Notes: generated by a model not told the origin, from the letters alone. Shown: positions 45,542-56,566, numbered from the stretch's first letter. The stretch is 64,000 bases of DNA from Rhodobacteraceae bacterium HTCC2083 (GCA_000156115.1 DS995276.1:3284696-3348695); one strand, 5' to 3'. Made by a program: numbers and translations.

Positions 45542-47800
45542 CTACGCATCCAACAGCGGTAATCGCACCACTGCCATCGCACCTGGACGCCCTTGCCCGT
45601 TCATCAGAGGCGCATCCGTCAAAATCAGCGAGCCCCCATGTTCTTCGATAATCTTCTTCACAATAGGCAAACCAAGACCCGTGCCTTTGTCGCGCGTTGT
45701 AACATAAGGCTCAAACAGCCGCCCGCGATCTTCGGGCAGGCCAATGCCGCTATCCGCTATCTGGATCAGAGCCATGTTGTTGTCCTGCGTCAACGAAATC
45801 GCCACTTCGCATACGACATCAGCGTCTTCGAATTTCTCGATGTAGCTTGCAATCGCTTCGCCCGCATTCTTGATCAGATTGGTCAGCGCTTGCGAAATCA
45901 TGGTGGCATCAAACTCGGCCAGTAATTCAGTGTCAGGCAAGTTAATATCAAAAATGACATCCGGCTGCCCCGCCTCTTGCAAGATCACCGCGTCGCGCAC
46001 AATTTGGGTCAGATCGCCAGAGCGGCGGTCCGGCTCCGGCATGCGCGCAAATTTACTGAACTCATCCACAATGCGGCGCAAATCACCTGTTTGGCGGATA
46101 ATCACGCCCGTCATCTGCTCAAGCCGTTCTGCATCATCGCCAACTTGCGGCATGAACTTTCGTTGGATCCGTTCTGCAGACAGTTGGATCGGAGTCAGCG
46201 GGTTCTTGATCTCATGCGCAATACGGCGCGCCACATCGCCCCAAGCGGCCATGCGCTGCGCCGTCACAAGATCGGTGACATCGTCAAAGGCCACAACAAA
46301 CCCTTCAAGCGTGCCATCGTCGCGCAAACGACGCGACATGCGCACCAAAAGGTTCTCCAGCTGGCCATCGCGACTGACTTTGATCTCGCCCTGCGTGTTG
46401 CCCATCTGGCCATTGCGTAACTTGTCGAGCAACGGGCCAAACTCAGGAACCGCAACGGACAAATCGACGTCCTGCTTATCTTGATGCCAACCCAAAAGCC
46501 GTTCCGCTGATCGGTTCACGAAAGAGATACGACCGCTTTCATCAAGACCAACAACGCCAGAGCTGACAGAAGACAAAACGGAGTCAAACATGCGCCGACG
46601 GCGTTCAATCTGGCGGTTGTTCTCAACAAGCGTATTGCGCTGGCCCTTCAATTGACGGGTCATCTGGTTGAAATAGCGTCCAAGCATGGCGATTTCATCA
46701 TCGCCCTCTTCCTCCAAGACCTGAACATCAAGATTGCCCGCACCCACGCGCTGCGCCGCACCGGCAAGACGTCCCACGGGCCGCGAAAGTCGCTCTGCAA
46801 ACCAAAGGCCAAGCCAGACAGCCGCGAGAATGAGAATGACGGCGAAGCCAATATATACCAAGCCAAACTCGAACAAACGACGGCCACGTTCGCTTTCTTG
46901 TTGCTGATAAAACAGTGCGGTTTCTTGGGTTTCATCCAAGAGTTTCAAGATTGATCCATCGACTTCGCGGCTGACATAAAGGTATTCGTTGAGGTACCCT
47001 ACAAGATTAACAACGGCGCGGAACTCGTTGTTTTCCCAATCTTTCAAGATCAGAATTCCGTCCGTGCGTGCTGTCTCAATCTCGATCGGGGCAAGTGGGT
47101 CGAAGTCAAACATGTAAGAACGATCCCCACGTGCTTTGATTTCACCGGTGCCATCGACCACGAAGGCTTCGCGCAAACCCCGTTGAATCTGCAACTGACC
47201 GTCGCGCAACACCTCGCCCAAGCTTGCGGTTCTCATAAAGCGCACCTCACCACGACGCGCGTTAAGGTAGTTCGCTAGCGCTTGCGCATCTTCTTGCAAA
47301 TCACGGCGTTGTTCGTTTTCATAAGCTTGTGCAGCAGCTAAAGAGTTTCCCACAACACGTTGAACACGTTGAGAAAACCACGCTTCTAAGCCCATATTGA
47401 TGGTGATACCCGCAAAAATCGCAACAGTCACCGTCGGAATCAACGCCATCAATGCAAACACGCCCGTGAGGCGCAAATGGAGTCGTGATCCAGCAGAATG
47501 CGCGCGCCTCGCTGCAATCATTTGCGCGACGCGCTGTAGCACCAAGGCGGCGACGACCAACACATATACCAGATCGAGCAAGAGAACGAAGCGCAGACCA
47601 GGACCACCCACATCCTGGTCCAGAGGACCCAGCACCAAAAAAGTCGCAAAAGCCAACATCGGCCCCAGCAAAACCACACCTAGCGTGATCGCGTTTTGCA
47701 CACGTCGTTGCCTGCGCAAATGCGACAGCCGCATCCACAACGATAGCTTTTTACGCCGCGCCAATTTGGCGGGTGCAGGTGGTGTTACAGGCTGGCTCAC
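45542..47800 (-). CDS. ntrY: Nitrogen/redox sensor histidine kinase NtrY
   Basis: Membrane sensor kinase of about 752 residues from GTG at 47800 (GAGG 7 bases upstream). A longer ATG start at 47890 would add 30 residues without family character. Three or four N-terminal helices, a periplasmic region of about 190 residues, HAMP (after LGLWFAERLSRPVGRLAGAA), PAS (VVGLDESGRISFVNRSAERL), H-box [20 protein letters not shown] and ATPase domain (NLIKNAGEAI, GTGLGLPIVKKI) follow in order. Between ntrC and ntrX, the standard order. Confidence 0.92.
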   Translation of the reverse strand: MSQPVTPPAPAKLARRKKLSLWMRLSHLRRQRRVQNAITLGVVLLGPMLAFATFLVLGPLDQDVGGPGLRFVLLLDLVYVLVVAALVLQRVAQMIAARRAHSAGSRLHLRLTGVFALMALIPTVTVAIFAGITINMGLEAWFSQRVQRVVGNSLAAAQAYENEQRRDLQEDAQALANYLNARRGEVRFMRTASLGEVLRDGQLQIQRGLREAFVVDGTGEIKARGDRSYMFDFDPLAPIEIETARTDGILILKDWENNEFRAVVNLVGYLNEYLYVSREVDGSILKLLDETQETALFYQQQESERGRRLFEFGLVYIGFAVILILAAVWLGLWFAERLSRPVGRLAGAAQRVGAGNLDVQVLEEEGDDEIAMLGRYFNQMTRQLKGQRNTLVENNRQIERRRRMFDSVLSSVSSGVVGLDESGRISFVNRSAERLLGWHQDKQDVDLSVAVPEFGPLLDKLRNGQMGNTQGEIKVSRDGQLENLLVRMSRRLRDDGTLEGFVVAFDDVTDLVTAQRMAAWGDVARRIAHEIKNPLTPIQLSAERIQRKFMPQVGDDAERLEQMTGVIIRQTGDLRRIVDEFSKFARMPEPDRRSGDLTQIVRDAVILQEAGQPDVIFDINLPDTELLAEFDATMISQALTNLIKNAGEAIASYIEKFEDADVVCEVAISLTQDNNMALIQIADSGIGLPEDRGRLFEPYVTTRDKGTGLGLPIVKKIIEEHGGSLILTDAPLMNGQGRPGAMAVVRLPLLDA

Positions 47801-47905
47801 GCGCTGCCCTCGATCTATAGGAGCGTTCGCTCCACCGCCAAAATTGTGGCTCTCGTTTGTGGAAACGCAAAAGCGATGCCAATGGGCCACGTTTATGTTG
47901 CGGTT

Positions 47906-49273
47906 TTACATCAATTTGCGGCGCCGTGTCACGCGAATATCGAGGTCAGTAATTTTCTTGCGCAAGGTATTGCGGTTAATACCTAATAATTCGGCACATT
48001 TAGCCTGATTTCCGCCCGTCGCTTCTAATGATATTTCTATCAGTGGCTGCTCAAATTCACGCAAAATTCGCGTATAAATACCTGCGGGCGGTAAGGATCC
48101 ACCGTGTAAATCGAAATATCGCCTCAGATGACGCTCTACGGAGGACGACAGTTTCTCGGTCGATGTGCCCCCTGTAAGAATCGGATCAAGGTCAGGCTGA
48201 TTGCCCAACACGGCCTCCACTTCTGAACGTGCAATCTCATCGCTGCGCGCGCTTAGCCCCAACCTGCGCATCGCATTTTCCAACTGGCGCACGTTGCCTG
48301 GCCAGCTGTAGTTGTGGATTAGCTTTGCCGCATCTGCTCTGAGTTTCCGCGTGACAGCACCGCTACCTTTCGATTTAGCAAGGAAATGTGTGGCAAGCAG
48401 ATCGATATCGTCCACACGTTCGCGCAGAGCGGGCACATTCAGCGTCGCGCCATCAAGGCGGTAATAAAGATCCTGACGGAGCGCGCCGTTTTCCAAACGG
48501 CTGGCCAAGTCCACCAACGAGGTTGCTATAAAGCGCGGCACGTGGTCACCGGGTGCATCCATCATGCGCACCAGTCGCGCTTGCGCTTGTATGTCGAAAT
48601 CTGCAATTTCTTCGATCAAAAGCGTGCCGCCCTTAACACGTGCTAAAACACGCGCAGGCCCTTCGATATCTTGCAGATCTAGAGCTGTGACCGTGACAAA
48701 CGGCAAAATTCGGCGGTCCGAAAAATCATGAATCGTGCGGGAAATTGCGGTTTTTCCAGTACCGGATTCCCCCGTGAGCAAGACCGGTATATCCGTATTC
48801 ATAACCCGCGCCATTAACGTGTAGAGCGCCTGCATTACTGGGGTTTTGCCAACCAAAGGCAGCTCATCCTGCGCATCCTCTGTCTTGTCTGAACGCGGGG
48901 CTTTTGTTCCGCTCGCATCCAATGCACGCGCGGTACGTTTCATCAAATCGGGCAGATCAAAGGGCTTTGGCAGGTAATCATAGGCCCCTGCCTCATTGGC
49001 CTTGATCGCAGTCATGATCGTGTTTTGCGCGGAGATAACGATCACCGGCATGCCCGGACGGTCTTCTTGTATCTTTGGCAGCATTTCTAAGCCGTTTCCG
49101 TCTGGCATCATCACATCTGAAATGACAACATCGCCGCGCCCTTCTGCGATCCATCGCATCAATGTCGTCAACGAAGACGTCGCGTGCACCCGGCAGCCCG
49201 CACGCGTCAAAGCTTGGGTTAGAACCGTGCGAATTGTGCGATCGTCGTCCGCGACTAGAACCGTTCCATCCAT
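47906..49273 (-). CDS. ntrC: Nitrogen assimilation response regulator NtrC (no GAFTGA motif)
   Basis: Response regulator of the NtrBC system, 455 residues. The receiver has Asp53 ([11 protein letters not shown]); the AAA+ core has Walker [16 protein letters not shown]; the C-terminal helix-turn-helix is [20 protein letters not shown]. The GAFTGA loop is missing: about ten residues ([15 protein letters not shown]) stand where the longer sigma-54 loop would be. Rhodobacter capsulatus NtrC has the same feature and activates sigma-70 polymerase. ATG overlaps the ntrB stop (TGATG). Confidence 0.94.
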   Translation of the reverse strand: MDGTVLVADDDRTIRTVLTQALTRAGCRVHATSSLTTLMRWIAEGRGDVVISDVMMPDGNGLEMLPKIQEDRPGMPVIVISAQNTIMTAIKANEAGAYDYLPKPFDLPDLMKRTARALDASGTKAPRSDKTEDAQDELPLVGKTPVMQALYTLMARVMNTDIPVLLTGESGTGKTAISRTIHDFSDRRILPFVTVTALDLQDIEGPARVLARVKGGTLLIEEIADFDIQAQARLVRMMDAPGDHVPRFIATSLVDLASRLENGALRQDLYYRLDGATLNVPALRERVDDIDLLATHFLAKSKGSGAVTRKLRADAAKLIHNYSWPGNVRQLENAMRRLGLSARSDEIARSEVEAVLGNQPDLDPILTGGTSTEKLSSSVERHLRRYFDLHGGSLPPAGIYTRILREFEQPLIEISLEATGGNQAKCAELLGINRNTLRKKITDLDIRVTRRRKLM

Positions 49274-50358
49274 CAACTAATATCCTTTTTCTCAAGCGCA
49301 TCAGCCGTCGCCACAGGCAGTGAAATTCGAAAAGCCGTGTGACCGGGCACTGAATCGACAGCGACCCAGCCGCCATGATCGGCAATAATCTTTGATACCA
49401 GCGCGAGACCCAGCCCTGTGCCGTTTTCACGCCCTGACACGAAAGGATCAAACACACTGTCTTCCAAATCTGGCGGCAGTCCCGGACCATCATCGACGAT
49501 CTCTATCTGCAGCGGCAGCGGCCGACCCGCATTACCAGCGCGGCGCAAACTGAACGAATGCTCATAGAACGTGCGCAACCGGATCGTACCACCGCGCTTA
49601 CCCGCTGCTTCAGAGGCATTCTTGAGCAGGTTCAAGATCACTTGTAACATTTGATCTGCGTCAGCATGCGCGTGGGGCAAGGAGGGATCATACTGCTCCA
49701 CAACACTCATATGTGCGCCAACACCCAACAAGGTCGAGCGCCGCGCGCGATCGAGCACATCGTGCAAATTCACACTTCCCAACTCGGGCGGTCTGAGATT
49801 GCCAAATTGCTCAACCTGTTCGAGCAATTTCACAATCCTGCGCGATTCCTCGACTATGAGATCAGTCAGTTCCAAATCTTCGGCCTTGAGGTTCATCGAC
49901 AACAATTGCGCAGCGCCTGTTATCCCCGCCAAGGGGTTTTTAATTTCATGGGCCAGCATTTCTGCCATGCCAATCGCGGATTTCGCCGCTGATTTTACGC
50001 TTTGGCTTTGGCTCAAACGTCCGGCAAGCTCACGCGGAGAGATCATCAAGATCATCATCCCGTCAACTCCAACCATTGGCGCAAGCTTCAAGCTGCATAA
50101 GAGCGGCGCTCGCTCACCCGTGCTCACATCCACATCGTTCACATAAAGCGGGGAGGCATTTTCGCGTGCGCGCTTCAACGCTTGCTCAATCGGGGCATCC
50201 ACAGCCAGTCGATCCCAAACCGGCGTTCCGCTTAGCGCTTTTGCCGAGTTGTTAAAAAACGTTTCCGCAGCAGGATTGATATCCACAATTTTGTCGTCCT
50301 GATCTATCAAGACAGTGGCAAGCGGCAAGGATTGCCAAAGATATGCGTTTGAATTCAT
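49273..50358 (-). CDS. ntrB: Nitrogen sensor histidine kinase NtrB
   Basis: Cytoplasmic kinase/phosphatase for NtrC, controlled by PII proteins. 361 residues: PAS domain (about 8-110), H-box [20 protein letters not shown] with His137, [11 protein letters not shown], and [13 protein letters not shown]. No membrane segment, as in the family. Its ATG overlaps the dusB stop by 4 bases. Confidence 0.94.
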   Translation of the reverse strand: MNSNAYLWQSLPLATVLIDQDDKIVDINPAAETFFNNSAKALSGTPVWDRLAVDAPIEQALKRARENASPLYVNDVDVSTGERAPLLCSLKLAPMVGVDGMMILMISPRELAGRLSQSQSVKSAAKSAIGMAEMLAHEIKNPLAGITGAAQLLSMNLKAEDLELTDLIVEESRRIVKLLEQVEQFGNLRPPELGSVNLHDVLDRARRSTLLGVGAHMSVVEQYDPSLPHAHADADQMLQVILNLLKNASEAAGKRGGTIRLRTFYEHSFSLRRAGNAGRPLPLQIEIVDDGPGLPPDLEDSVFDPFVSGRENGTGLGLALVSKIIADHGGWVAVDSVPGHTAFRISLPVATADALEKKDIS

Positions 50359-51350
50359 GCGACGGCCTCGCTTGTATCATGGCTTGCCAAAGCGCGCGGC
50401 AGGAGCGCCATGACATCTTTGGACGTGCGTGTGGTTAGAAGGGTTTTGCGGATGTCCACTGGTGTGCGGGCATCATCCATATACCAGCCCAAATGCTTGC
50501 GCGCGACGCGGCTGCCCAGTGCTTCGCCGTAAAACACAAGCATATTTGCATAGTGACCTTGCACCATATCAATCAGCGCTGCGCCTTTCGGAATCTTGGG
50601 TGCAGGCAAACCGTGTAGCTCAGCCGCGATCTGCGCCAAGATCCAAGGACGTCCCTGCGCGCCGCGCCCAACCATGATGCCATCCGCGCCACTTTGTGAC
50701 AGCGCCGCGCGTGCAGTCGCCACATCAACGATATCACCATTCGCAATCACGGGGATACGCACCGCAGCTTTGATCCCTTTGATCGCGCTCCAATTGGCCT
50801 GCCCTTTATAAAATTGACAGCGCGTGCGTCCGTGGATCGTAATCATTTGTATTCCCGCAGATTCAGCCCGTACAGCCAGTTCTGCGGCGTTCAATAGATG
50901 ATTATCCCAGCCCAATCGCGTCTTCAAAGTAACGGGCACATCAACAGCCCCAACCACCGCTTCGATCAAAGTCAGCGCGTGATCGAGGTCTTTCATCAAA
51001 GCAGAGCCGGAATAGCCGCTCGTCACTTTCTTAGCGGGACACCCCATATTGATATCGATAATTTGCGCCCCATTGCCTGCAGCAAGACGCGCGGCTTCGG
51101 CCATCCAATAGGCCTCTCGCCCTGCAATCTGCACCGATGTGCGCGCCGCGCCAAAACCCAGCTCTGCTTTTTCACGCACGCCAGGTTTAGCTTTTACCAT
51201 TTCTTGGCTCGCAACCATTTCGCTGACCACTAAACCTGCGCCGAAACTGCAGACAAGATTGCGAAACGGCAGGTCGGTAATGCCTGCCAAAGGCGCGAGC
51301 AATACTGGCGGAGTCAGTTGGGTGGGCCCGATGTGAAGTGTCGCTGTCAT
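50355..51350 (-). CDS. dusB: tRNA-dihydrouridine synthase DusB (NifR3)
   Basis: FMN enzyme reducing uridines in the tRNA D loop. 331 residues from ATG at 51350; an ATG at 51371 is also possible. Family motifs: LAPLAGITDLPFRNL, INMGCPAKKVTSGYSGSALM, HGRTRCQFYKG, IANGDIVD and DGIMVGRGAQGRPWI. First gene of the nifR3-ntrB-ntrC operon described in Rhodobacter. Confidence 0.94.
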   Translation of the reverse strand: MTATLHIGPTQLTPPVLLAPLAGITDLPFRNLVCSFGAGLVVSEMVASQEMVKAKPGVREKAELGFGAARTSVQIAGREAYWMAEAARLAAGNGAQIIDINMGCPAKKVTSGYSGSALMKDLDHALTLIEAVVGAVDVPVTLKTRLGWDNHLLNAAELAVRAESAGIQMITIHGRTRCQFYKGQANWSAIKGIKAAVRIPVIANGDIVDVATARAALSQSGADGIMVGRGAQGRPWILAQIAAELHGLPAPKIPKGAALIDMVQGHYANMLVFYGEALGSRVARKHLGWYMDDARTPVDIRKTLLTTRTSKDVMALLPRALASHDTSEAVA

Positions 51351-51487
51351 GTAGAGTTTATAGAAAGGCATGGGCGCAGGCTCAATGCAGTTACGTGCAA
51401 ATAATAGGCGAATTCATGTTTGTGCGTATTTTTTGTGCAAATAGCACCTTCATTGCACGCCACATGTCAGCGCGATAAGACTGGATC

Positions 51488-52636
51488 ATGAAGATATCTC
51501 GTTCAAATATGCGCATAGGCGTTGTCGTCGTTGCAGCAGGTCGCGGCACGCGAGCTGGCGGGCCTTTGCCCAAGCAATGGCAAGAGATCGCGGGCAAGCG
51601 CATCGCGAATTGGAGCTGTGAGCAATTTAGTAATCGCGGAGACATCGCCGATATTGTTCTCGTGGTTCACCCTAATGACATTGATTTTGCGAAAAACATC
51701 CAAGGCATCAAACCCGTGCACGGCGGTGCAACGCGCGATGTGTCTGTGCGCAATGGTTTAGAGGCCCTAAACCCCGAGATCACCCACGTTTTGATCCACG
51801 ATGTCGCGCGCTGTACCACTCCGCCCTCTGTAATAGAAGGTGTCATCAGCGCTTTAGAGCATGCAGCGGGCGCCGCCCCCGCCCTCGCCGTCAGTGACGC
51901 GCTTTGGACCGGCGCTGATGGCAAAGTTAGCGGTACGCAGGATCGCAGCGCTTTATTTCGCGCGCAAACACCTCAAGGCTTCGCCATGCCCGCCATTCTG
52001 GCCGCACACCGTGCCCATAAAGGCGGCGCTGACGATGATGTCGAAGTTGCGTGCGCCGCTGGTCTTGACGTTACGATCACCGAGGGCGATGAGAGAAATC
52101 TGAAGATCACAACGCCCGCAGACTTCGCCCGCGCGGCCGCCATATTGGAGCAAAACATGGACATACGCCTTGGCAACGGCTTTGATGTGCACGCATTTGA
52201 AGACGGTGATCACGTTATTCTATGCGGCGTCCAAATTCCGCACACCAAAGCCCTTAAAGGGCATTCGGACGCGGATGTAGGCATGCACGCAGTCACTGAC
52301 GCAATCTATGGCGCCTTGGCAGATGGTGATATCGGCCAGCACTTCCCACCCTCTGATCCGCAATGGACAGGCGCTGCGAGTGAGATTTTTCTGCGTCACG
52401 CCGTGGATTTGGCGCGTGATCATGGCTTTCAGATCTCTAACATTGATTGCACGCTAATCTGCGAATACCCCAAGGTGGGGCCGCATGCAGCCAAGATGAA
52501 GCTTACAATGGCGCAATTGATGGACCTTGATGCAAATCGCGTGTCGATCAAAGCAACAACAAGCGAACAACTTGGATTTACAGGACGCGAGGAAGGCATC
52601 GCCGCTCTTGCCACAGCAACATTGGTAAAAGCATGA
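51488..52636 (+). CDS. ispDF: Bifunctional IspD/IspF isoprenoid enzyme
   Basis: Fusion of 2-C-methyl-D-erythritol 4-phosphate cytidylyltransferase (about 8-222) and MECDP synthase (about 225-382) of the non-mevalonate isoprenoid route. The IspD part has [19 protein letters not shown]. The IspF part has [14 protein letters not shown], the metal ligands [15 protein letters not shown] and [13 protein letters not shown]. This fusion is common in alphaproteobacteria. An ATG at 51509 is an alternative start. Overlaps pgpA by 4 bases. Confidence 0.95.
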   Translation: MKISRSNMRIGVVVVAAGRGTRAGGPLPKQWQEIAGKRIANWSCEQFSNRGDIADIVLVVHPNDIDFAKNIQGIKPVHGGATRDVSVRNGLEALNPEITHVLIHDVARCTTPPSVIEGVISALEHAAGAAPALAVSDALWTGADGKVSGTQDRSALFRAQTPQGFAMPAILAAHRAHKGGADDDVEVACAAGLDVTITEGDERNLKITTPADFARAAAILEQNMDIRLGNGFDVHAFEDGDHVILCGVQIPHTKALKGHSDADVGMHAVTDAIYGALADGDIGQHFPPSDPQWTGAASEIFLRHAVDLARDHGFQISNIDCTLICEYPKVGPHAAKMKLTMAQLMDLDANRVSIKATTSEQLGFTGREEGIAALATATLVKA

Positions 52637-53133
52637 CAGCCACTCTCGCACATCTGATCGGCACAGTTTTCTATGTGGGTCATTTGAAACCTGCGCCCGG
52701 TACATGGGGGTCGCTGGTAGCCCTGCCTTTGGGATTCTTGGTCTATCAAATTGGTGGCTTTTGGCTGTTTTGCATCGCCATCGTCGTCGGTTTTTTCAAA
52801 GGCTGGTGGGCGACAGAGCAAATGACCAAGGGCAGCGACAATCATGATCCCTCAGAGATCGTAATCGACGAAGTGATCGGCCAATGGGTCGCCATTGCCC
52901 CTGTGTTTTATGGGGCTTGGCTGTTGGAGATAAGCACGCTTATGCTTTGGCCCGGCTGGGTTGCGGCCTTCATGTTGTTTCGTGCTTTTGATATTCTAAA
53001 ACCATGGCTTGTGGGTTGGGCAGATCGGCGTGACGATGCGTTGGGCGTCATGCTCGACGATGTGATTGCGGGTGTCTTGGCGGCAGTCGGTGTAGTTCTG
53101 TTCGCGGCCTTCTTCCACTATGTTTTAATGTGA
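52633..53133 (+). CDS. pgpA: Phosphatidylglycerophosphatase A
   Basis: Membrane phosphatase making phosphatidylglycerol. 166 residues with [30 protein letters not shown] and [15 protein letters not shown], the three PgpA blocks, and three or four hydrophobic helices. Coupled at both ends: ATGA with ispDF and TGATG with pncC. Confidence 0.94.
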   Translation: MTATLAHLIGTVFYVGHLKPAPGTWGSLVALPLGFLVYQIGGFWLFCIAIVVGFFKGWWATEQMTKGSDNHDPSEIVIDEVIGQWVAIAPVFYGAWLLEISTLMLWPGWVAAFMLFRAFDILKPWLVGWADRRDDALGVMLDDVIAGVLAAVGVVLFAAFFHYVLM

Positions 53134-53606
53134 TGAGCGCTGTTCACATCCTTGAGCTTGCCAAATCGCAAGACCTGATGATCACCACAGCGGAAAGCTG
53201 CACGGGAGGCTTGATCGCCGCCGCGCTCACAGAGATTGCCGGAAGTTCCGCCGTTTTTGAGCGCGGATTTGTAACCTACACCAACGCGGCCAAACACGAG
53301 ATGCTTGGCGTTCTAGATCAAACACTAACGAAGCACGGAGCTGTCAGTGAAGAGGTTGCTGCTGAAATGGCGCGTGGTGCTTTGGCGCACTCAAACGCGC
53401 AGCTTGCTGTGTCCGTGACTGGCATCGCGGGACCCGGCGGATCAGACTTCAAACCAGAGGGGCGCGTCTGCTTTGGCTTGGCGACCCCAACAAACGCCGC
53501 CACACAAACCGTAGAATTCGGCGCATTGGGGCGTGCAAATGTCCGCCATGCAGCCCGTGATCACGCGCTTGAGATGATTCTAGGCGCCCTTTCAAAAACC
53601 GCCTGA
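53133..53606 (+). CDS. pncC: CinA-type nicotinamide-nucleotide amidohydrolase (PncC)
   Basis: 157 residues, the stand-alone C-terminal CinA domain that deamidates NMN to nicotinate mononucleotide. Motifs TTAESCTGGLIAAALTEIAG, GFVTYTNAAKHEMLGV and VTGIAGPGGSDFKPEGRV are present. The ATG at 53133 shares its A with the pgpA stop; a GTG one codon earlier is possible. Third gene of ispDF-pgpA-pncC. Confidence 0.92.
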   Translation: MSAVHILELAKSQDLMITTAESCTGGLIAAALTEIAGSSAVFERGFVTYTNAAKHEMLGVLDQTLTKHGAVSEEVAAEMARGALAHSNAQLAVSVTGIAGPGGSDFKPEGRVCFGLATPTNAATQTVEFGALGRANVRHAARDHALEMILGALSKTA

Positions 53607-53758
53607 TTTTTAAGCATACTCACGAATACAGCGCTTAAAATTAAGGCAGTATTGGATTTGCGACAGAAATTGGCGATGATCCTGTGCCTCGCCTCTTTTT
53701 AAGGCAGCCGTTGAACGTCACTGACCTTTCAAACAGTTTTTTATGAAAAAGGAGCTCC

Positions 53759-54940
53759 ATGATGATCGGTGCTGATACTGCTTGGATTATGACCGCGACG
53801 GCGTTGGTCCTTTTTATGACACTTCCGGGACTTGCTTTGTTTTACGGTGGCCTAGTGCGTGCGCGCAACGTGCTAAGCGTGTTTATGCATTGCTACGCAA
53901 TTGCCTGTTTGATGAGTATTCTATGGCTTGCAGTTGGCTATTCTATCGCGTTTGGCGATGGCAATGGGATCTGGGGCGGTTTGGGTAAATCCTTCCTCAA
54001 CGGCGTGACGGTTGATAGCTTGTCGGGCACTATCCCCGAAATCCTATTCTTCGCATTCCAAATGACCTTCGCTATTATCACGCCTGCCTTGATCGTAGGT
54101 GCCTATGTGGAACGTGTTGGCTTTGGCTTTGTGATGCTCTTCTCTGGCGCTTGGATGCTACTATGCTACGCCCCTGTCGTGCACTGGATTTGGGGCGGCG
54201 GTTTTCTGGCTGACGGTGGAATTTTCGGCGAAACGGGCGTGCGTGATTTCGCGGGCGGCATAGTGGTGCACGAAACCGCAGGCCTTGCTGCTTTGCTCAT
54301 CGCCTTTTTCCTTGGGCCACGCAAAAACCAGCATACACCTCCTCACAACCCAGGTTTTGTGGTGATCGGTGCGGGAATGCTATGGGTCGGTTGGTTCGGC
54401 TTTAATGGCGGATCGCAATTGGCTGCTGATGGGGGCGCTGCGATGGCGATCACAGTGACACATATTTCTGCGGCAACAGCATCGCTCACTTGGGCGCTTT
54501 GGGAACGGTATAAGTTTGGCAAAGCCTCCCTCGTGGGTATCGTGACGGGTACGATTGCGGGTCTTGCATCCATCACGCCTGCGTCCGGTTTTGTTGGCCC
54601 TGTTGAGGCCCTAATCATCGGTGCTGTAGCGGGTATCTTGTGCCAAGAAGCGGTGCTTCTGATCCGCAACCGTCTTAAGATTGATGACACGCTTGATGTC
54701 TTTGCGGTGCACGGTGTTGGCGGCGTTTTCGGAACTGTGATGATCGCATTCTTTGGTGCAGGCACATGGTCTGCGCAGCTTGGTGGCTTAGCAATTGTTG
54801 GTGTCTACACCACTGTTGTCACAGTTGTTTTAATCTGTGTTGTTAAGGTAATCACGCCACTCCGCGTGGATCTTGAAACCGAAACTAACGGCCTGGATCT
54901 CGCGGTACATGGCGAGCGCGCGTACGATATGTCCTCATGA
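53759..54940 (+). CDS. amtB: Ammonium transporter (Amt family)
   Basis: Inner-membrane ammonium channel/transporter of 393 residues with 11 predicted helices. LFMTLPGLALFYGGLVRARN is the family start. The twin pore histidines are in PVVHWIWGG and FAVHGVGGVFGT. GGAG precedes the ATG-ATG start. No glnK/PII gene is next to it, unlike the common glnK-amtB pair. Ends in a good terminator. Confidence 0.95.
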   Translation: MMIGADTAWIMTATALVLFMTLPGLALFYGGLVRARNVLSVFMHCYAIACLMSILWLAVGYSIAFGDGNGIWGGLGKSFLNGVTVDSLSGTIPEILFFAFQMTFAIITPALIVGAYVERVGFGFVMLFSGAWMLLCYAPVVHWIWGGGFLADGGIFGETGVRDFAGGIVVHETAGLAALLIAFFLGPRKNQHTPPHNPGFVVIGAGMLWVGWFGFNGGSQLAADGGAAMAITVTHISAATASLTWALWERYKFGKASLVGIVTGTIAGLASITPASGFVGPVEALIIGAVAGILCQEAVLLIRNRLKIDDTLDVFAVHGVGGVFGTVMIAFFGAGTWSAQLGGLAIVGVYTTVVTVVLICVVKVITPLRVDLETETNGLDLAVHGERAYDMSS

Positions 54941-54963
54941 TAACAAAACACTTTACGACCTTT

Positions 54964-54995
54964 ACAGGCGGGCCAGTCGGTCCGCCTGTTTAGTT
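54964..54995 (+). terminator. Terminator after amtB
   Basis: ACAGGCGGGCC (54964-54974) pairs with GGTCCGCCTGT (54979-54989) around AGTC, 11 bp including one G-T pair, followed by TTAGTTT. Confidence 0.8.
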
Positions 54996-56008
54996 TCAGG
55001 CCCTGTTTTCCCATGTCTCAACACGTGAATCCATAACCCGTCGCCAAAGCGGCGGCATCAACGCGATCACCGCCATCATCGGCAAACTGTAGGGGAGCAT
55101 TGGCATCTCCTCTTCAAGCAGTTCTAGCGATGGATAGCTGCGACTTGGGTGCGTGTGATGATCAGAGTGACGTGGTGCATTGAGCATCATAGCCCCTGAA
55201 AAGCGATGCGGCGTGTTCCAGCTGTAACGCGCACTGACCGCTTCAAGTCTACCGTTTTCGAACATTTTACGTCTCAGACCATGTGTTGCACATAGTCGCT
55301 GAGGAAGATTTGCAGCTGCGCATAGCCGCCAAGCAATGCCCAAACCAGCACGCCGCTGACGCCCCCGACCGCAAATGCGCCAAACAAACTGGCAAGCGCA
55401 CCAAGACGGTACAATGTGTATGGATGCAGGCCCTGACCCTTGTGACGTTTGCTTTCGGCCGCGTAGCCCGCACGGTACGACCCGATCCAAGCGCGCCCAA
55501 AAAAACGCCAGAACCCACGCCCTTTAGGCGCTGACACAGGATCATTTGAAGTGCCCACATGCACATGATGCACCAACGGATGCGCAGAGGCGTGATGCCC
55601 CATCAGAATCGACATATAGACCGCCTTGCCCAAACGTCGCAGTAAGCGGTTCGGTCGGTGGATCAGCTCATGTGCGTTGGGATGACCGATTTGGCCTGCA
55701 AACAATGCGGTCGCGCAAAATAGCGCGATTTTTTGTAGCATAGGCAACGTTGCGTTATGGACCAGCGTATAGACGACAGCACCAAGCACAATAAAATGCG
55801 CGAACGCCAAGGCGACGCCAAGCGCATCAGACGTAGGAAATTCCGCATCCGTATCAGCGTTTTGAAAAAACAGCGGCGTGAGGCGATCAAATGCATAGGC
55901 GAACACGGTTATGTAAATCAGCCCGGCCCAGATCCAAACGCCACCAACGAGAGCGCCTATCAAAAGCAGCGCGACAATGGCGAGTGTAGCAATCGTAAAT
56001 TTCAACAT
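54996..56008 (-). pseudogene. alkB: Alkane 1-monooxygenase (AlkB family), frameshifted
   Basis: Membrane di-iron hydroxylase. Frame 1 (56008 to a TGA at 55274) carries helices plus the His clusters HELIHRP and HHASAHPLVHHVH and ends LSDYVQH-MV-stop. Frame 2, to 54996, continues HGLRRKMFENGRLEAVSARY and holds the third cluster NAPRHSDHHTHPSRSYPSLE. The family reads SDYVQHYGLRRKM, so one T appears to be missing between CAC and ATG near 55281-55285. Repairing that base would restore a protein of about 337 residues. It is either a recent inactivation or a sequencing error; the rest looks intact, which favours recent change or error. Confidence 0.85.
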
Positions 56009-56045
56009 GGCTTTGGCCCCTGATCAAAGGCCCTGACGCCCGTTT

Positions 56046-56495
56046 TTATGAGTTATATAGCGCGTCCGCCCGTTTCTCAAACGCGCGTACGACACGTTGC
56101 ATCGCCTCATTGAAAACGATTCCGATGATCCCTTGCAGGATTGCGTTCTTGAACTCAAAATCGACGAAGAATTTCACATGACAACCACCGTCAGGCGCAT
56201 CCTCGAATGACCAATTGGATTTCATATACTTAAACGGTCCGTCTAAATATTCCGTATCTACGTTTCTGTCGTTTGGATGCAGTATCACACGACTGCCGAA
56301 CTTTTCGCGGAACACTTTGAAACTGATAACTAAATCAGCCAACATGACTTCGCTCTCGCCCTCGGGCACAACGGATCTAATCCTCGCAGCCGCACACCAA
56401 GGTAAAAACGCGGGGTAACACCCAACATCCGACACAAGGTCGTACATTTGCTGTGCCGTGTAAGGCATGTGGCGATCTTCAGAATGGGTTGGCAT
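56046..56495 (-). CDS. ratA: RatA/Coq10-like START-domain protein
   Basis: 149 residues with the polyketide-cyclase/START fold of the RatA and Coq10 group: [29 protein letters not shown] and ATG at 56495 giving [10 protein letters not shown]. In mitochondria Coq10 binds ubiquinone; E. coli RatA was reported to interfere with ribosome joining. Which role applies is not decided by sequence. Divergent from hpt across 71 bases. Confidence 0.88.
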   Translation of the reverse strand: MPTHSEDRHMPYTAQQMYDLVSDVGCYPAFLPWCAAARIRSVVPEGESEVMLADLVISFKVFREKFGSRVILHPNDRNVDTEYLDGPFKYMKSNWSFEDAPDGGCHVKFFVDFEFKNAILQGIIGIVFNEAMQRVVRAFEKRADALYNS

Positions 56496-56566
56496 ACCGG
56501 TGCATTTCCCGTTATCTCGGTTGTGCTGCATGTCATATGCATCGCGCCAAAAATCAAGGGGAAGCC

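Noticed and set aside
47801-47890. Longer ATG start for NtrY at 47890
   Set aside because: The added 30 residues look non-coding and lack a ribosome site, while GTG at 47800 has GAGG at a good distance; still possible.
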